Positions 47,467 to 57,208 of a DNA stretch of 64,000 nt are shown here, piece after piece. The notes below the pieces were generated by a model. The model made no database searches, had not been told where the DNA came from, and saw only the letters and a program-made list of their open reading frames with translations. Within the stretch, counting starts at the first letter, position 1. Every line of letters begins with the position of its first letter. The translations under genes and the position numbers were made by a program. Origin of the DNA: Rhizobium nepotum 39/7 (GTDB lineage Bacteria; Pseudomonadota; Alphaproteobacteria; Rhizobiales; Rhizobiaceae); contig NZ_JWJH01000007.1 of the NCBI RefSeq assembly GCF_000949865.1, forward strand, positions 182,963 to 246,962. Reading direction: 5' to 3'.

Positions 47467-47859
47467 ATGACCGATCAACCGGATGTGCAGCAGGTGCAAA
47501 CCGCTTCACGCGACAGTTCCACCGTTGTCGATCTCCGCGAATACAAAAAAGATAAAGACCCTTTGCCGGTCACCTTTCACCGGCGCGAGCTGGATGCGAT
47601 CCTGCGCATCTATGGACGCATGGTGGGAGAGGGCGAGTGGCGCGATTATGCCATCGACCATCTGAGGGAAAAGGCGGTATTTTCAGTCTTTAAACGCTCG
47701 GGCGAAATGCCGCTTTACCGGATCGAGAAGAACCCCAAGCTGGCAGCAAAGCAGGGCGCTTATTGCGTGGTCAATACGGATGGCCGCATCCTCAAACGTG
47801 GCCACGAACTGCCGCAGGTTCTCAAGGTTTTCGACAAGGTCCTGAAGCTCATCGAGTGA
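47467..47859 (+). CDS. DUF2794 family protein
   Basis: A 130-residue soluble protein with conserved VTFHRRELDAILRIYGRMV and EWRDYAIDHLREKAVFSVF. This corresponds to the alphaproteobacterial DUF2794 family, for which I know no function. CGGAGGT 5 bp before the ATG marks the start; the frame is open for another 264 bp upstream, but that part lacks family resemblance. Confidence 0.85.
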   Translation: MTDQPDVQQVQTASRDSSTVVDLREYKKDKDPLPVTFHRRELDAILRIYGRMVGEGEWRDYAIDHLREKAVFSVFKRSGEMPLYRIEKNPKLAAKQGAYCVVNTDGRILKRGHELPQVLKVFDKVLKLIE

Positions 47860-47942
47860 GCTTCAGACAGGCGGGCTATCTCCTGTCGCTTTATGCGGAC
47901 AAGCGGGTCGATAGGCGTTCAGCTTCCGAATGCTGGTAAATA

Positions 47943-47968
47943 AAAAGGCGGCCAAAGGGCCGCCTTTT
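47943..47968. terminator. Bidirectional terminator
   Basis: AAAAGGCGGCC-AAA-GGGCCGCCTTTT stem with T-runs on both strands. It lies between DUF2794 and the convergent Bax-inhibitor-like gene. Confidence 0.9.
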
Positions 47969-47995
47969 GCGTATTTGCCTGTCGGGCTCCTGCCC

Positions 47996-48733
47996 TTACT
48001 TGTCACGGTTACCCATGAATTGCAGGAGGAACATGAACAGGTTGATGAAGTCGAGATACAGCGTCAGCGCGCCCATGATAGCCTTACGGCCAGCCACGGC
48101 AACTTCGTCGCCATCGAAATACATTTCCTTGATCTTCTGCGTATCGTAGGCGGTCAGGCCTGCGAAGATCAGCACGCCGATAGCGGAGATCGCGAACTGC
48201 AGCGCGGAAGAGGCGAGGAAGATGTTGACGATGGATGCGATGATGAGGCCGAACAGACCCATGATCAGGAACGAACCGAGACCGGAGAGGTTCTTCTTCG
48301 TCGTGTAACCGTAAAGCGAGAGCGCGCCGAACGAGGCGGCTGTCACGAAGAACGTCTGTACGACGCTCTGGCCGGTATAGACCAGGAAGATCGACGACAG
48401 AGACACACCCATCAGCGCCGCATAGGCCCAGAAGGTCATCTGGGCGGCGGAAACGCTCATGTTCTGGATACGGAAGCTAAGGAAGAACACCAGTCCGAGC
48501 GGCGCGAGCATGACAACCCAGCGCAGCGGCGATGCATAGAGCAGCTGGGCGACAGCCGGATTGGTCGTCGCGAGCGTAAAGGTAGCGAACGCAGCAACGC
48601 CGGTGATGACCAGAGCCAGCGCCATCAGGTTGTAAACCTTGAGCATGTAGGCGCGAAGACCTTCATCGATCATCGCACCAGTCTGTGCACGGGTCTGCGC
48701 CATGCGGTTCTGGTAGTTATTGAAATCAGCCAT
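47996..48733 (-). CDS. Bax inhibitor-1/YccA family membrane protein
   Basis: A 245-residue inner-membrane protein with seven hydrophobic segments and the family's acidic di-aspartyl-type positions around GLTAYDTQKIKEMY, followed by the final segment LDFINLFMFLLQFMGNR. Bacterial members are Ca2+/H+ leak channels (as in B. subtilis YetJ) or modulators of FtsH. The role here is inferred from family only. It is monocistronic. Confidence 0.92.
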   Translation of the reverse strand: MADFNNYQNRMAQTRAQTGAMIDEGLRAYMLKVYNLMALALVITGVAAFATFTLATTNPAVAQLLYASPLRWVVMLAPLGLVFFLSFRIQNMSVSAAQMTFWAYAALMGVSLSSIFLVYTGQSVVQTFFVTAASFGALSLYGYTTKKNLSGLGSFLIMGLFGLIIASIVNIFLASSALQFAISAIGVLIFAGLTAYDTQKIKEMYFDGDEVAVAGRKAIMGALTLYLDFINLFMFLLQFMGNRDK

Positions 48734-48951
48734 TGTTTCCTCTTTTGAGCTCCGTGATTGCTACGGTGTCGGGATACCTCCCGGGCGCCGCTGCGGAGCT
48801 ACAGCAAGCCTGTTCAAGAATATGATGGCAGAACGTGTCCGATACAAGGCCTTTTGCTGTTGAAAAGACACCATATGCGCGAAAAGCACTCACGTTTTGG
48901 CGATCATTACAAAGAATTAATCGTTAAAGTTAAGCGGTGCACAACCGAAGA

Positions 48952-51513
48952 TCATTCACCCGCCTGCCGTAAAACCGGAGCGGCCTTCTGCCCGAGAATT
49001 CGCCAGGTACCGATGAGGCCGATACCCACCGTCATGACGAGGGCGACGGCGAGCGTTCCTATCGCCACATCCGGCAGGAAACTGGAAGGCAGCTTCATGA
49101 TGCGGGCAATCACGAACCATGCGGAGACGCCGCCGGCGAAAAGCGCGAAAACGGCGGTGGCGAGACCGAGCATCATATATTCGTAAGAGAAAGCGCGGAT
49201 GAGCAGGCTTCGCGTACCCCCCAGCGTTTTCAGGATGACCGCGTCATGGGTACGGGCGCGGTTTCCGGCAGCAAGGGCGCCGGCGAGAACGAGGACGGAT
49301 GCTATCAGCGCCACGGCGGCGGCGGCACGGATGGCGGTTGCAAGCTGGCCGACCAGCCGGTTGACGACGTCGAGCGCATCTTTCACACGCACGGTGGTGA
49401 TCGTCGGATAGGCGTTGGTAACCGTGCGCAATATCTGGCCTTCGTCACTCGCTGATGCGGAAGGATCGGCGAGCGTCGCCAGCCAGGCATGCGGTGCGCC
49501 GCGGAAGGTGTTCGGCGAAAACACCATGACGAAATTGATCGACAGCGATTCCCATTCGACATTGCGCAGATTGGCGATCTTCGCCGTGATGCTGCGGCCG
49601 AGAACGTTGACGGTGACTGTGTCGCCGATCTTGAGGCCAAGTTCGCCCGCTTCTTTTGCCGCGAAGGAAACCAGCGGCTCGCCGTTATAATCCTGTCCCC
49701 ACCATGTTCCCTCCGTCAGCGTCGCGTTTTCGGGAGCGTCCTGCGAATAGGTTATGCCCCGGTCACCGCGCAGCAGCCAGCGCCCGGATGGCGGCACCTC
49801 CATCTTCGTCACGTCCTCGCCGTTGAGCGCCAGAATGCGGCCGCGCAGCATCGGCACCTCGGTCAGCGTGCCCTCAGGCGCTTCCCGTTTGAGAAGATCA
49901 CGGAAGCCCTGCAACTCGCTGCCCTGAATATCCACGAAGAAGAAATTCGGCGCGCGTTCCGGCAGGCTGCCGGTCAGTTCGCGGCGCAGATTGCCGTCGA
50001 TCAGCGTCAGGGTCACGAGCAGGGTCAAGCCGAGGCCGAGCGAAAGTACGACCGAGGGTGTAAGCGCGCCCGGCCGGTGAATATTGCCGATCGCCAGGCG
50101 AAGCGCGGCGGAATGAACGCGCGGGCTGCGTTTGGCAATGGCCTTCACGCCCGAAGCCACGAGCCGCAGCACCACGAAAGCAAATGCGATGGCGGCAAGG
50201 AAAACCGAGGCGATGAAACGGTCTTCCGCCGAAAAGATGGCAAGTGCAGCCAGCGCGGCCAAAAGCAACACCGTCACCGCGAGATAAGGCCAGGACGGCC
50301 AGCTGCCTTCTTCGAAACCCTGCTCGCGGAAAAGGGCGGTTGCCGGCACCTCGCGTGCCTGACCGAGGGGTACGATGGCAAAGGCGAGCGTCGTCAAGAG
50401 GCCGAACAGCGCGGCGAGACCGAGGGCGGCCGGGTAGAAGGCAAGCTCTTCCGGCACCGGGAGCACGCCTTCCAGGAACCGCATGGCGATCAGCGGGGCG
50501 ATGGCGCCCACGGCGAGACCGATGACGATGCCGACGACGGCGATGAAGGCGATCTGGAAGAGATAGGTCATGGTGACCACGGAAGCGGGAGCGCCGAGGC
50601 ATTTCAGCGAGGCGATTGTAGTGCGCTTGGAATCGAGAAAGGCGCGAACCGCGTTCGCAACACCGACACCGCCGACGATGAGGGCGGTCAGGCCCACCAG
50701 CGTCAGGAATTGTGAGAAACGGTTGACGTTTTCGGTGAGCGACGGTGCTGCCCGGTCGCTGGTGCGGATGGACCAGCCGGCATCGGGAAAGGCCTTGTTG
50801 GCCGCATCGGTCATCGCTGCACGCGCCGAGGGATCGTTCAGCCTGATCTTGTAGGCGTGTTCGACCAGGCTTCCGGTCTGAACGAGGCCCGAGGCGAACA
50901 GGGCATCGCGGCTGACCATCAGCCTCGGTGCGAAACCGAAACCGTCGGACAGCGCATCCGGCTCGTCGACTACGGTGCCGGTCAATTTCAGCTTCACATT
51001 GCCAAGCAGGATTTCATCGCCGACCTTGATGCCCAGCCGTTCCAGGAGAAGCGGTGCGGCAATGGCGCCATAGGTACCGCCGGTCTCGGCCAGAAGCTCG
51101 CTCAGAGGCCGGTTGGGTTCGGCCGTGAAGGCACCGTAGAGCGGATAGGCGCCGTCCACGGCCTTGACTTCCGTCAGGGTCTGTTCAGAGCCGTCGGCGA
51201 GGCGCGCCATTGAGCGCAACCCGGTGGAAACGGCGATTTTGCCGAGGCTGTCGAGATAGGTTCGTTCCTCTCCCGTCGCTTCCCTGTTGCGCAGTTCGAA
51301 GCGTACGTCGCCCGCCAGAATAGACTGGCCCTCCGTCGCAATCGCGCTGGTGACCGCGCGTGATACGGAATTGACGGCGGCAATGGCGGCGGTTCCGAGC
51401 GCGATGCAGGCAAGGAAAATGTAAAAGCCGCGCAATCCGCCGCGAATCTCGCGGCGCGCGAGCCTCAACGCGTTCCTGATATTGGCGGCAGACGGGAGAA
51501 TGGAGCCGATCAT
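48952..51513 (-). CDS. FtsX-type ABC transporter permease (YbbP-like)
   Basis: An 853-residue inner-membrane protein with an N-terminal span, a large periplasmic domain, and two FtsX-type three-span bundles (around residues 260-400 and 720-840) joined by a second periplasmic domain. This is the LolC/MacB/YbbP superfamily, whose members usually act on envelope lipids or lipoproteins rather than classic import. Its start overlaps the ATPase stop (ATGA). With the divergent TesA-like gene it reproduces the E. coli tesA-ybbAP layout. Confidence 0.93.
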   Translation of the reverse strand: MIGSILPSAANIRNALRLARREIRGGLRGFYIFLACIALGTAAIAAVNSVSRAVTSAIATEGQSILAGDVRFELRNREATGEERTYLDSLGKIAVSTGLRSMARLADGSEQTLTEVKAVDGAYPLYGAFTAEPNRPLSELLAETGGTYGAIAAPLLLERLGIKVGDEILLGNVKLKLTGTVVDEPDALSDGFGFAPRLMVSRDALFASGLVQTGSLVEHAYKIRLNDPSARAAMTDAANKAFPDAGWSIRTSDRAAPSLTENVNRFSQFLTLVGLTALIVGGVGVANAVRAFLDSKRTTIASLKCLGAPASVVTMTYLFQIAFIAVVGIVIGLAVGAIAPLIAMRFLEGVLPVPEELAFYPAALGLAALFGLLTTLAFAIVPLGQAREVPATALFREQGFEEGSWPSWPYLAVTVLLLAALAALAIFSAEDRFIASVFLAAIAFAFVVLRLVASGVKAIAKRSPRVHSAALRLAIGNIHRPGALTPSVVLSLGLGLTLLVTLTLIDGNLRRELTGSLPERAPNFFFVDIQGSELQGFRDLLKREAPEGTLTEVPMLRGRILALNGEDVTKMEVPPSGRWLLRGDRGITYSQDAPENATLTEGTWWGQDYNGEPLVSFAAKEAGELGLKIGDTVTVNVLGRSITAKIANLRNVEWESLSINFVMVFSPNTFRGAPHAWLATLADPSASASDEGQILRTVTNAYPTITTVRVKDALDVVNRLVGQLATAIRAAAAVALIASVLVLAGALAAGNRARTHDAVILKTLGGTRSLLIRAFSYEYMMLGLATAVFALFAGGVSAWFVIARIMKLPSSFLPDVAIGTLAVALVMTVGIGLIGTWRILGQKAAPVLRQAGE

Positions 51514-52220
51514 GCCGATACCGCCCGGGCCAGATGAGCTCTGGCGCTGTCACCCTCGATCTCACCGGACCGTACCTTGATCTGCCGCGAGCAGCGGGCG
51601 GCCAGCGCCGGATCATGGGTGACGAGGATCATCGTCATGCCGCGCTCGGCCTGCTTTGCAAAGAGAAGATCGGCGATCTGCTTGCCGGTATCCGTGTCCA
51701 GATTGCCCGTCGGTTCGTCGGCGATCAGTACGGCGGGGGAAGGCGCCAGCGCGCGGGCGATGGCGACACGCTGCTGCTCGCCGCCGGATAGCTGGCCTGG
51801 ATAGTGGTTGAGGCGTTCGCCGAGACCGACGGCGACGAGTTCGCGTTTGGCAATCTCGAAGGGGTTCGGGGTGTTGGCCAGTTCCAGCGGAACGGCAACG
51901 TTTTCCAGCGCCGTCATGTTTGCGATGAGATGGAAGGACTGGAAAACAATGCCGATGTTTTTGCCGCGGAAATCCGCCAGGGCATCCTCACCGAGCTTGT
52001 GCAATTCTGTGTCCGCTATGACGATCTCGCCGCTATCCAGCCTCTCAAGGCCGGCAAGCACCATCAGAAGCGTCGATTTTCCCGAACCGGAAGGGCCGAC
52101 GATGCCGACCGCCTCGCTTTCGCTGATTGTAAGATCAATGTTCTTGAGAACGTGAACGGAGGCGGCGGCGTTGCCGAGCGTGAGGTCGGCCTTCTTCAGC
52201 TCTATGATGCTTTTCGTCAC
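51510..52220 (-). CDS. ABC transporter ATPase (YbbA/LolD-like)
   Basis: A 236-residue ATPase that pairs with the FtsX-type permease. Walker A is GPSGSGKST, the signature LSGGEQQRVAIARAL, Walker B LIADEPTGNLD, and the H-loop VTHDPAL. The family-typical LolD/MacB stretch IGIVFQSFHLIANMTALENV is clear. Divergent from the esterase gene with about 90 bp between start codons. Confidence 0.95.
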   Translation of the reverse strand: MTKSIIELKKADLTLGNAAASVHVLKNIDLTISESEAVGIVGPSGSGKSTLLMVLAGLERLDSGEIVIADTELHKLGEDALADFRGKNIGIVFQSFHLIANMTALENVAVPLELANTPNPFEIAKRELVAVGLGERLNHYPGQLSGGEQQRVAIARALAPSPAVLIADEPTGNLDTDTGKQIADLLFAKQAERGMTMILVTHDPALAARCSRQIKVRSGEIEGDSARAHLARAVSA

Positions 52221-52312
52221 AATTCTCGTTCCTATATAGGGTGATGAAAACGGTCCGGCGGTGTCGATGCGGTCGTATTTCAGGCAATGTGAACCAAGTT
52301 AGGAAAGCCGTG

Positions 52313-52963
52313 ATGAGATTTAAAGCTGCCCTGTTTCACTTCATCGTCATTTTCACCGCCGCCTTCTCCGCCTCGGTGGCCATGGCGGAGGAGCGGATGT
52401 TGCAACTGGTCGGCCTCGGCGACAGCCTTATGGCCGGTTATCAACTGCCTCCCACCGACAGCTATACCGCACAGCTTGAAGCTGCATTGAAGGCCAGGGG
52501 CATCAACGTCGCCGTCGCCAATGCCGGCGTATCCGGCGATACCTCTTCCGGCGGTCTGGCGCGGGCGGAATGGTCGGTTCCGGATGGCACGGACGCGGTC
52601 ATTCTGGAACTCGGCGCCAATGACGCATTGCGCGGTATTGCCCCGGAACAGACCGAAAAGAACCTCGACGCCATCATTGCCGGCTTTCAGAAACGCAACA
52701 TAGCCGTGCTGCTGGTCGGCATTATGGCGCCGCCGAATATGGGTGACGATTACGCCAAACGCTTCAATCCGATTTATCCGCAGCTTGCGGAGAAGTACAA
52801 CCTGCCGCTTTATCCGTTCTTTCTGGATGGCGTGGTGACGGATGATACGCTGAAGCTGGACGACAAGATGCACCCGAATACGAAGGGTGTGGCGATGATG
52901 GTGGAGAAATCTCTGCCAGCCGTTGAGAGCTTCATCAAGACAATCGGTGCGCAAAAAAAATAA
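52313..52963 (+). CDS. GDSL-type esterase/lysophospholipase (TesA-like)
   Basis: A 216-residue periplasmic SGNH hydrolase. The signal peptide ends SVAMAEE (about residue 25). Catalytic Ser lies in GLGDSLMAGY, the block II Gly in AGVSGDTSSGGL, block III Asn in ELGANDALRG, and Asp/His in LDDKMHPNTKG. It is similar to TesA (thioesterase I / lysophospholipase L1). ATG 52313 was chosen because it starts a clean signal peptide. Confidence 0.93.
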   Translation: MRFKAALFHFIVIFTAAFSASVAMAEERMLQLVGLGDSLMAGYQLPPTDSYTAQLEAALKARGINVAVANAGVSGDTSSGGLARAEWSVPDGTDAVILELGANDALRGIAPEQTEKNLDAIIAGFQKRNIAVLLVGIMAPPNMGDDYAKRFNPIYPQLAEKYNLPLYPFFLDGVVTDDTLKLDDKMHPNTKGVAMMVEKSLPAVESFIKTIGAQKK

Positions 52964-53031
52964 GCACTTGCGCCCGCCCGCATTGCATGATTCGCTATGC
53001 TTGTTCTGCCAAGAGATTCGGGGAGCTCGCC

Positions 53032-53625
53032 ATGCCGAGACTGTTTATCGCCCTCGAAATTCCGCGCAATGCGGCTATGAGCCTCTCATTGTTGCGCGGT
53101 GGTCTGCCGGGAGCCCGGTGGATCGATGTGGAGAATTATCACATAACCCTGCGTTTTATCGGCGACATCGACGGGCGGACCGCCGATGAGGTCGTGGACA
53201 GGCTGGACCGGATCGAGAGACCGGAATTCCAGCTCAATCTGAACGGCATGGGTTCCTTCGGTTCCAAGAAGCCGCATTCCATCTGGGCAGGGGTTTCTCC
53301 TTCGCCGGAAATGCATGCGCTGCAAGCGGAGGTCGAGAGGATCTGTCAGAGGATCGGCCTGCCGCCGGATCCGCGCAAGTTCATGCCGCATGTGACGCTG
53401 GCGCGGCTGCGCTCCTCGCGTCTGGACGATGTGGTGCACTATCTTTCCGGACGCGGCAATTTCCGCACGTCACCTTTCACGGTCGGTCGTTTCGTGCTGA
53501 TGTCGTCGAAAGAATCGGTGGGCGGCGGGCCTTACATCGTTGAAGAGGCGTTTCCGCTTCACGAGGCGCGGTCCAGCTCCATCTTTTCGAGCAACGAGTT
53601 GCATCCCGCCAAAAGCATGTTGTAG
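53032..53625 (+). CDS. thpR: RNA 2',3'-cyclic phosphodiesterase (LigT/ThpR)
   Basis: A 197-residue 2H phosphoesterase with both catalytic HxTx motifs (HITLRFIGD and HVTLARL). It opens 2',3'-cyclic phosphates on RNA. ATG 53032 gives MPRLFIALEIP, the family opening; 45 bp upstream is also open. The last 21 residues (from His177) are encoded in a stretch that overlaps, antisense, the end of the phosphatase gene, and look like an added tail. Confidence 0.92.
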   Translation: MPRLFIALEIPRNAAMSLSLLRGGLPGARWIDVENYHITLRFIGDIDGRTADEVVDRLDRIERPEFQLNLNGMGSFGSKKPHSIWAGVSPSPEMHALQAEVERICQRIGLPPDPRKFMPHVTLARLRSSRLDDVVHYLSGRGNFRTSPFTVGRFVLMSSKESVGGGPYIVEEAFPLHEARSSSIFSSNELHPAKSML

Positions 53626-54038
53626 ACGGCCAGAAAGCCGTCTTCACCACCGAAATAGGGATCGGGGACGCTGTCATGGCGTCCTGACGCGTAGTCCAAA
53701 AACAGGTGGATTTTGTGCCTGCTGTTTTCCGGCGCCTTTTGACGCAGTTTTGCCAGATTGCTCCCGTCCATTGCGAGGATGAGATCAAAGGTTTCGAAAT
53801 CGGCCTGACCCACCTGCCTTGCGCGCTGCCCGGTAATATCGATACCATGCTTGCGGGCTACCGCGATGGATCTGCGATCCGGGGCGGTGCCGGTGTGCCA
53901 GCCGCCGGTGCCGGCGGAATCGACGGAGAGCTGGTGGGACAAGCCTGCGCTTTCGGCAAGGTTTGTCAAAATGCCTTCGGCAAGCGGTGAGCGGCAAATA
54001 TTGCCCATGCAGACAAAAAGAACTGCTGTATGTTTCAT
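53559..54038 (-). CDS. Low molecular weight protein-tyrosine phosphatase
   Basis: A 159-residue phosphatase with the P-loop VCMGNICRSP (Cys10, Arg16) near the N-terminus and the general-acid loop DPYFGGEDGF in the C-terminal third. Bacterial members often control exopolysaccharide kinases, but no such genes are adjacent, so the target is unknown. Its 3' end overlaps the convergent thpR by 67 bp. Confidence 0.94.
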   Translation of the reverse strand: MKHTAVLFVCMGNICRSPLAEGILTNLAESAGLSHQLSVDSAGTGGWHTGTAPDRRSIAVARKHGIDITGQRARQVGQADFETFDLILAMDGSNLAKLRQKAPENSRHKIHLFLDYASGRHDSVPDPYFGGEDGFLAVYNMLLAGCNSLLEKMELDRAS

Positions 54039-54118
54039 GGAATATGCGTCGATCCGGTCGTTGAGGCGTTAATGTTTGTCCGAAACAGCAGATCGCATGT
54101 CAAGCGGAGGCAAGACGC

Positions 54119-54424
54119 ATGAAACATCCCAGACTTGAACCGGAAGCCGTCCGGCAGGCGCTTTTAAAACTCGAGGGCTGGTCCCTGCGCGAAGACGGGG
54201 CGGCAATCGTCAGGTCCTTCAAGTTTTCGAGTTTTGCGGAGGCTTTCGGTTTCATGGCCGAGTCCGCTCTCGTCGCGGAACGGCTCAATCATCATCCGGA
54301 ATGGTCCAACGTCTATTCGCGGGTCAGGGTCTGTCTCACGACCCACGATTCGCAGGGCGTGACCGAGCGGGATTTTCTCCTGGCCGAGGCCATGCAGAAA
54401 GCGGCCACGGGCCGGGGGAATTGA
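54119..54424 (+). CDS. phhB: Pterin-4-alpha-carbinolamine dehydratase
   Basis: A 101-residue enzyme that recycles the 4a-hydroxy-pterin made by aromatic amino-acid hydroxylases. The active-site block [17 protein letters not shown] and the following [14 protein letters not shown] are intact. No phenylalanine hydroxylase gene is in the window. A DUF1232 gene follows 52 bp later. Confidence 0.95.
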   Translation: MKHPRLEPEAVRQALLKLEGWSLREDGAAIVRSFKFSSFAEAFGFMAESALVAERLNHHPEWSNVYSRVRVCLTTHDSQGVTERDFLLAEAMQKAATGRGN

Positions 54425-54476
54425 ACGCCGGGCTTGCAGCCCCATATAATAAGCCGTGACCGGAGGACCGTCGATC

Positions 54477-54857
54477 ATGGATGATGTGAAAATCGGTGAA
54501 ATTCTTTTGCCCGGGGAAACCGGCAGCCAGAATGAACGCGAACGTGTCGTGCGCACCAAATTCTGGCCAAAGCTGAAACGTGTGATGACCAAGGTGCCCT
54601 TCGCCCGCGATGCGGCGGCGGCCTATTATTGCGCGATCGACCGGGAAACGCCGCTGCGCGCCAAGGGCATCATTCTGGCCGCGCTCGCCTATTTCGTCAT
54701 GCCGCTGGACGCCATACCGGACATGCTGGCGGTTGTCGGCTTCACCGACGACATCGCGGTCATCACGGCGGCGCTTGCCATGATCCGCGCCCATATCAAG
54801 ATGGAACATTACGATGCGGCGGATGCCATGCTGAAACGGCAGCAGGAGCCTGAATAA
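54477..54857 (+). CDS. DUF1232 (YkvA-like) protein
   Basis: A 126-residue protein with the DUF1232 core around residues 55-105: GIILAALAYFVMPLDAIPDM, then GFTDDIAVITAALAMI. The core contains a hydrophobic helix and a conserved PxDxIPD motif. Such proteins are small and membrane-associated, of unknown function. GGAGG lies 10 bp before the ATG; an upstream in-frame GTG is less likely. Confidence 0.88.
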   Translation: MDDVKIGEILLPGETGSQNERERVVRTKFWPKLKRVMTKVPFARDAAAAYYCAIDRETPLRAKGIILAALAYFVMPLDAIPDMLAVVGFTDDIAVITAALAMIRAHIKMEHYDAADAMLKRQQEPE

Positions 54858-54891
54858 CACGTCTGTGATGAGGAGAGCCTGCGGAGCGGGA

Positions 54892-54912
54892 CAGGCGACA
54901 AATTGTTGCCTG
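54892..54912. repeat. 21-bp near-perfect palindrome before the ialB-type gene
   Basis: CAGGCGACAA-A-TTGTTGCCTG has arms that pair along their whole length with one G-T position. It lies 35 bp after the DUF1232 stop codon in a 298-bp gap that otherwise shows only an AGCCCG...CGGGCT hairpin (55104-55124) near the next start. It could be a weak terminator or an operator. Confidence 0.4.
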
Positions 54913-55155
54913 AATTTGTGTGTCATAGACATGGCGGGAAGGGCGTGCCACGCCGTTCCTCTCAGGGTGCCGGGAGTCGCCGATCTGTAACACTGCAAGA
55001 CGTTTTCGGCATTTTATGCGTGTTGTTGACGGTTTGGTAACCGCTTCCTGACCACAATGAGAAAAGACGATCCGCACCTGAACGTGGCCGATCCAGAAAA
55101 TGGAGCCCGCCGCTGCTTCGGGCTAATGGAAGACAATAACCCGGCAGGAAATTCT

Positions 55156-55659
55156 ATGTTTGTAAGAAGTGTAGCAACCGCAGTGGCCATTTTGCTGACC
55201 AGCGTCGGCGTAGCATCTGCACAGTCGCCCACGCGCATCCAGCAGTTCAATGCATGGGGTGCCTATTCGTACAAATCGGGTAACAGCACCGTCTGCTATG
55301 TTCTTTCCATTCCGACCTCCAAGGAACCCGCAAGCGTCGATCACGGCGATATTTTCTTCATCGTATCGCAGCGTCCTGGCCAGAACATTTCCTACGAGCC
55401 GCAGGCTATGGTGGGTTATCCGCTGAAGCAGGGCTCGAAGGTCAACGTCACGATCGACAACAAGAACTTCGTGATGTTCACCAAGGACAAGGCCGCCTGG
55501 GTTGAAAACGCCGCTGAAGAACCCGCTCTCGTGGCGGCGATGAAAGGTGGCAAGTCCATGACCGTGAAGGCGACGTCCGGTCGCGGCACCGGGACATCCT
55601 ATTCCTATTCGCTGTCGGGTATTTCGGCTGCTCTCAAGCAGATCGAGAGCTGCAAGTAA
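55156..55659 (+). CDS. Invasion-associated locus B (IalB) family protein
   Basis: A 167-residue secreted protein with signal peptide ending GVASAQS (about residue 22). The mature part has the IalB-type layout: WGAYSYKSGNSTVCYVLS at the start, VSQRPGQNISYEP, and a C-terminal cysteine in IESCK that probably pairs with the first. IalB was named from Bartonella, but the family is widespread in Rhizobiales; its role here is unknown. CAGGAA precedes the ATG. Confidence 0.87.
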   Translation: MFVRSVATAVAILLTSVGVASAQSPTRIQQFNAWGAYSYKSGNSTVCYVLSIPTSKEPASVDHGDIFFIVSQRPGQNISYEPQAMVGYPLKQGSKVNVTIDNKNFVMFTKDKAAWVENAAEEPALVAAMKGGKSMTVKATSGRGTGTSYSYSLSGISAALKQIESCK

Positions 55660-55685
55660 TCCTGACGCTTTATCCGTTCTGTGAT

Positions 55686-55706
55686 TGGCCGGTCATCGAC
55701 CGGCCA
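55686..55706 (+). terminator. Terminator after the IalB-type gene
   Basis: TGGCCGGTC-ATC-GACCGGCCA, a 9-bp stem, followed after a few bases by GCGTTTTTACC. It lies 26 bp after the stop codon. Confidence 0.75.
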
Positions 55707-55859
55707 TTTGCGTTTTTACCATTTTGATGCTAAAGGCGCGGCAACATTGACAGGCGGATGCGCGAAAAGTGCTCCGCCTTTGATTTTCTCGACATGCAGA
55801 CGATTTTCCGCCTTTCCGAAAGGCCGGTCGTGCGATGCATTGGATGATGGGATAGCGTG

Positions 55860-57098
55860 ATGTCCGTATTGCATGCCCCTGCCGGTCTGGCAGTCAAAAC
55901 TCCCCTGATCGCCAATAGCGATCTCATGTCCGGCAAGCCGTCGCTGATCGGGTTGACGCGTGAGGAAATGGGCGAGGCGCTGGCCGAGATCGGCGTGCCG
56001 CAGAAGCAGGTGAAGATGCGCGTCAGCCAGTTGTGGAACTGGCTCTACGTGCGTGGCGTCTCGGATTTCGACAATATGACCAATGTCGCCAAGGAGCTTC
56101 GCGAGAAGCTGAAGGCGGCCTTCACCATCGCCCGCCCGGAAATCGTCGAGGAGCAGATCTCCAATGACGGCACCCGCAAATGGCTTATGCGTTTTCCCCC
56201 GCGTGGTGCGGGACGTCCCGTCGAGATCGAGACGGTCTATATTCCCGAGGAGGGGCGCGGCACGCTGTGCATATCGAGCCAGGTGGGCTGTTCGCTGACC
56301 TGTTCTTTCTGTCACACCGGCACGCAGCGTCTGGTGCGCAACCTGACGGCCGAGGAAATTCTCGCCCAGCTTCTGCTTGCCCGCGACCGGCTCGGCGATT
56401 TTCCCGATGGGTCGACGCCGGTTGGCGCTTATGTGCCGAGCGAAGGTCGCAAGGTGTCCAACATCGTGATGATGGGCATGGGCGAACCGCTCTATAATTT
56501 CGAACATGTGAAGACCGCGCTTCTGATCGCCACCGATGGTGACGGCCTGTCGCTTTCCAGGCGTCGTGTTACCTTGTCCACATCAGGCGTCGTGCCGGAA
56601 ATTTTCCGCACGGGTGACGAGATCGGTGTCATGCTGGCGATTTCGCTGCATGCGGTGCGTGACGATCTGCGCGATATGCTGGTGCCGATCAACAAGAAAT
56701 ATCCGCTGAAGGAGCTGATCGAGGCCTGCCGCAATTATCCTGGTGTCTCCAATGCCCGTCGTATCACCTTCGAATATGTGATGCTGAAGGACGTGAACGA
56801 CAGCCTGGAAGACGCCAAGATGCTGGTGCAGCTTCTGAGGGGCGTTCCAGCCAAGATCAACCTCATTCCGTTCAATCCGTGGCCGGGCACGAATTACCAG
56901 TGCTCCGAATGGGAGCAGATCGAAAAATTTGCCGATTTCATCAATCAGGCAGGTTATGCCTCGCCGATCCGCACGCCGCGCGGCCGCGATATTCTGGCTG
57001 CCTGCGGTCAGCTGAAGTCGGAATCCGAGCGCATGCGCAAGACCGAAAGGCTGGCTTTCGAGGCGATGATGATCGCAAACCACGGCGCGGATGACTGA
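55860..57098 (+). CDS. rlmN: Dual-specificity 23S rRNA/tRNA methyltransferase RlmN
   Basis: A 412-residue radical-SAM enzyme that makes m2A2503 in 23S rRNA and m2A37 in some tRNAs. The radical-SAM cluster motif is CSLTCSFC (Cys 144, 148, 151). The catalytic cysteine near the C-terminus lies in AACGQL (about 382). The ATG follows a weak GGGATAG site; a GTG directly before it is in frame. Confidence 0.96.
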   Translation: MSVLHAPAGLAVKTPLIANSDLMSGKPSLIGLTREEMGEALAEIGVPQKQVKMRVSQLWNWLYVRGVSDFDNMTNVAKELREKLKAAFTIARPEIVEEQISNDGTRKWLMRFPPRGAGRPVEIETVYIPEEGRGTLCISSQVGCSLTCSFCHTGTQRLVRNLTAEEILAQLLLARDRLGDFPDGSTPVGAYVPSEGRKVSNIVMMGMGEPLYNFEHVKTALLIATDGDGLSLSRRRVTLSTSGVVPEIFRTGDEIGVMLAISLHAVRDDLRDMLVPINKKYPLKELIEACRNYPGVSNARRITFEYVMLKDVNDSLEDAKMLVQLLRGVPAKINLIPFNPWPGTNYQCSEWEQIEKFADFINQAGYASPIRTPRGRDILAACGQLKSESERMRKTERLAFEAMMIANHGADD

Positions 57099-57208
57099 AT
57101 AAGCCCCCGATTGCGCTAGAAAGCTTGTTTTGTGGCGGTTTCTCCGATTGATTTCAGTTTGTCTTGTTCCTAATAAGACGACAATAGGGAACCAACAGGA
57201 GGATTTTC

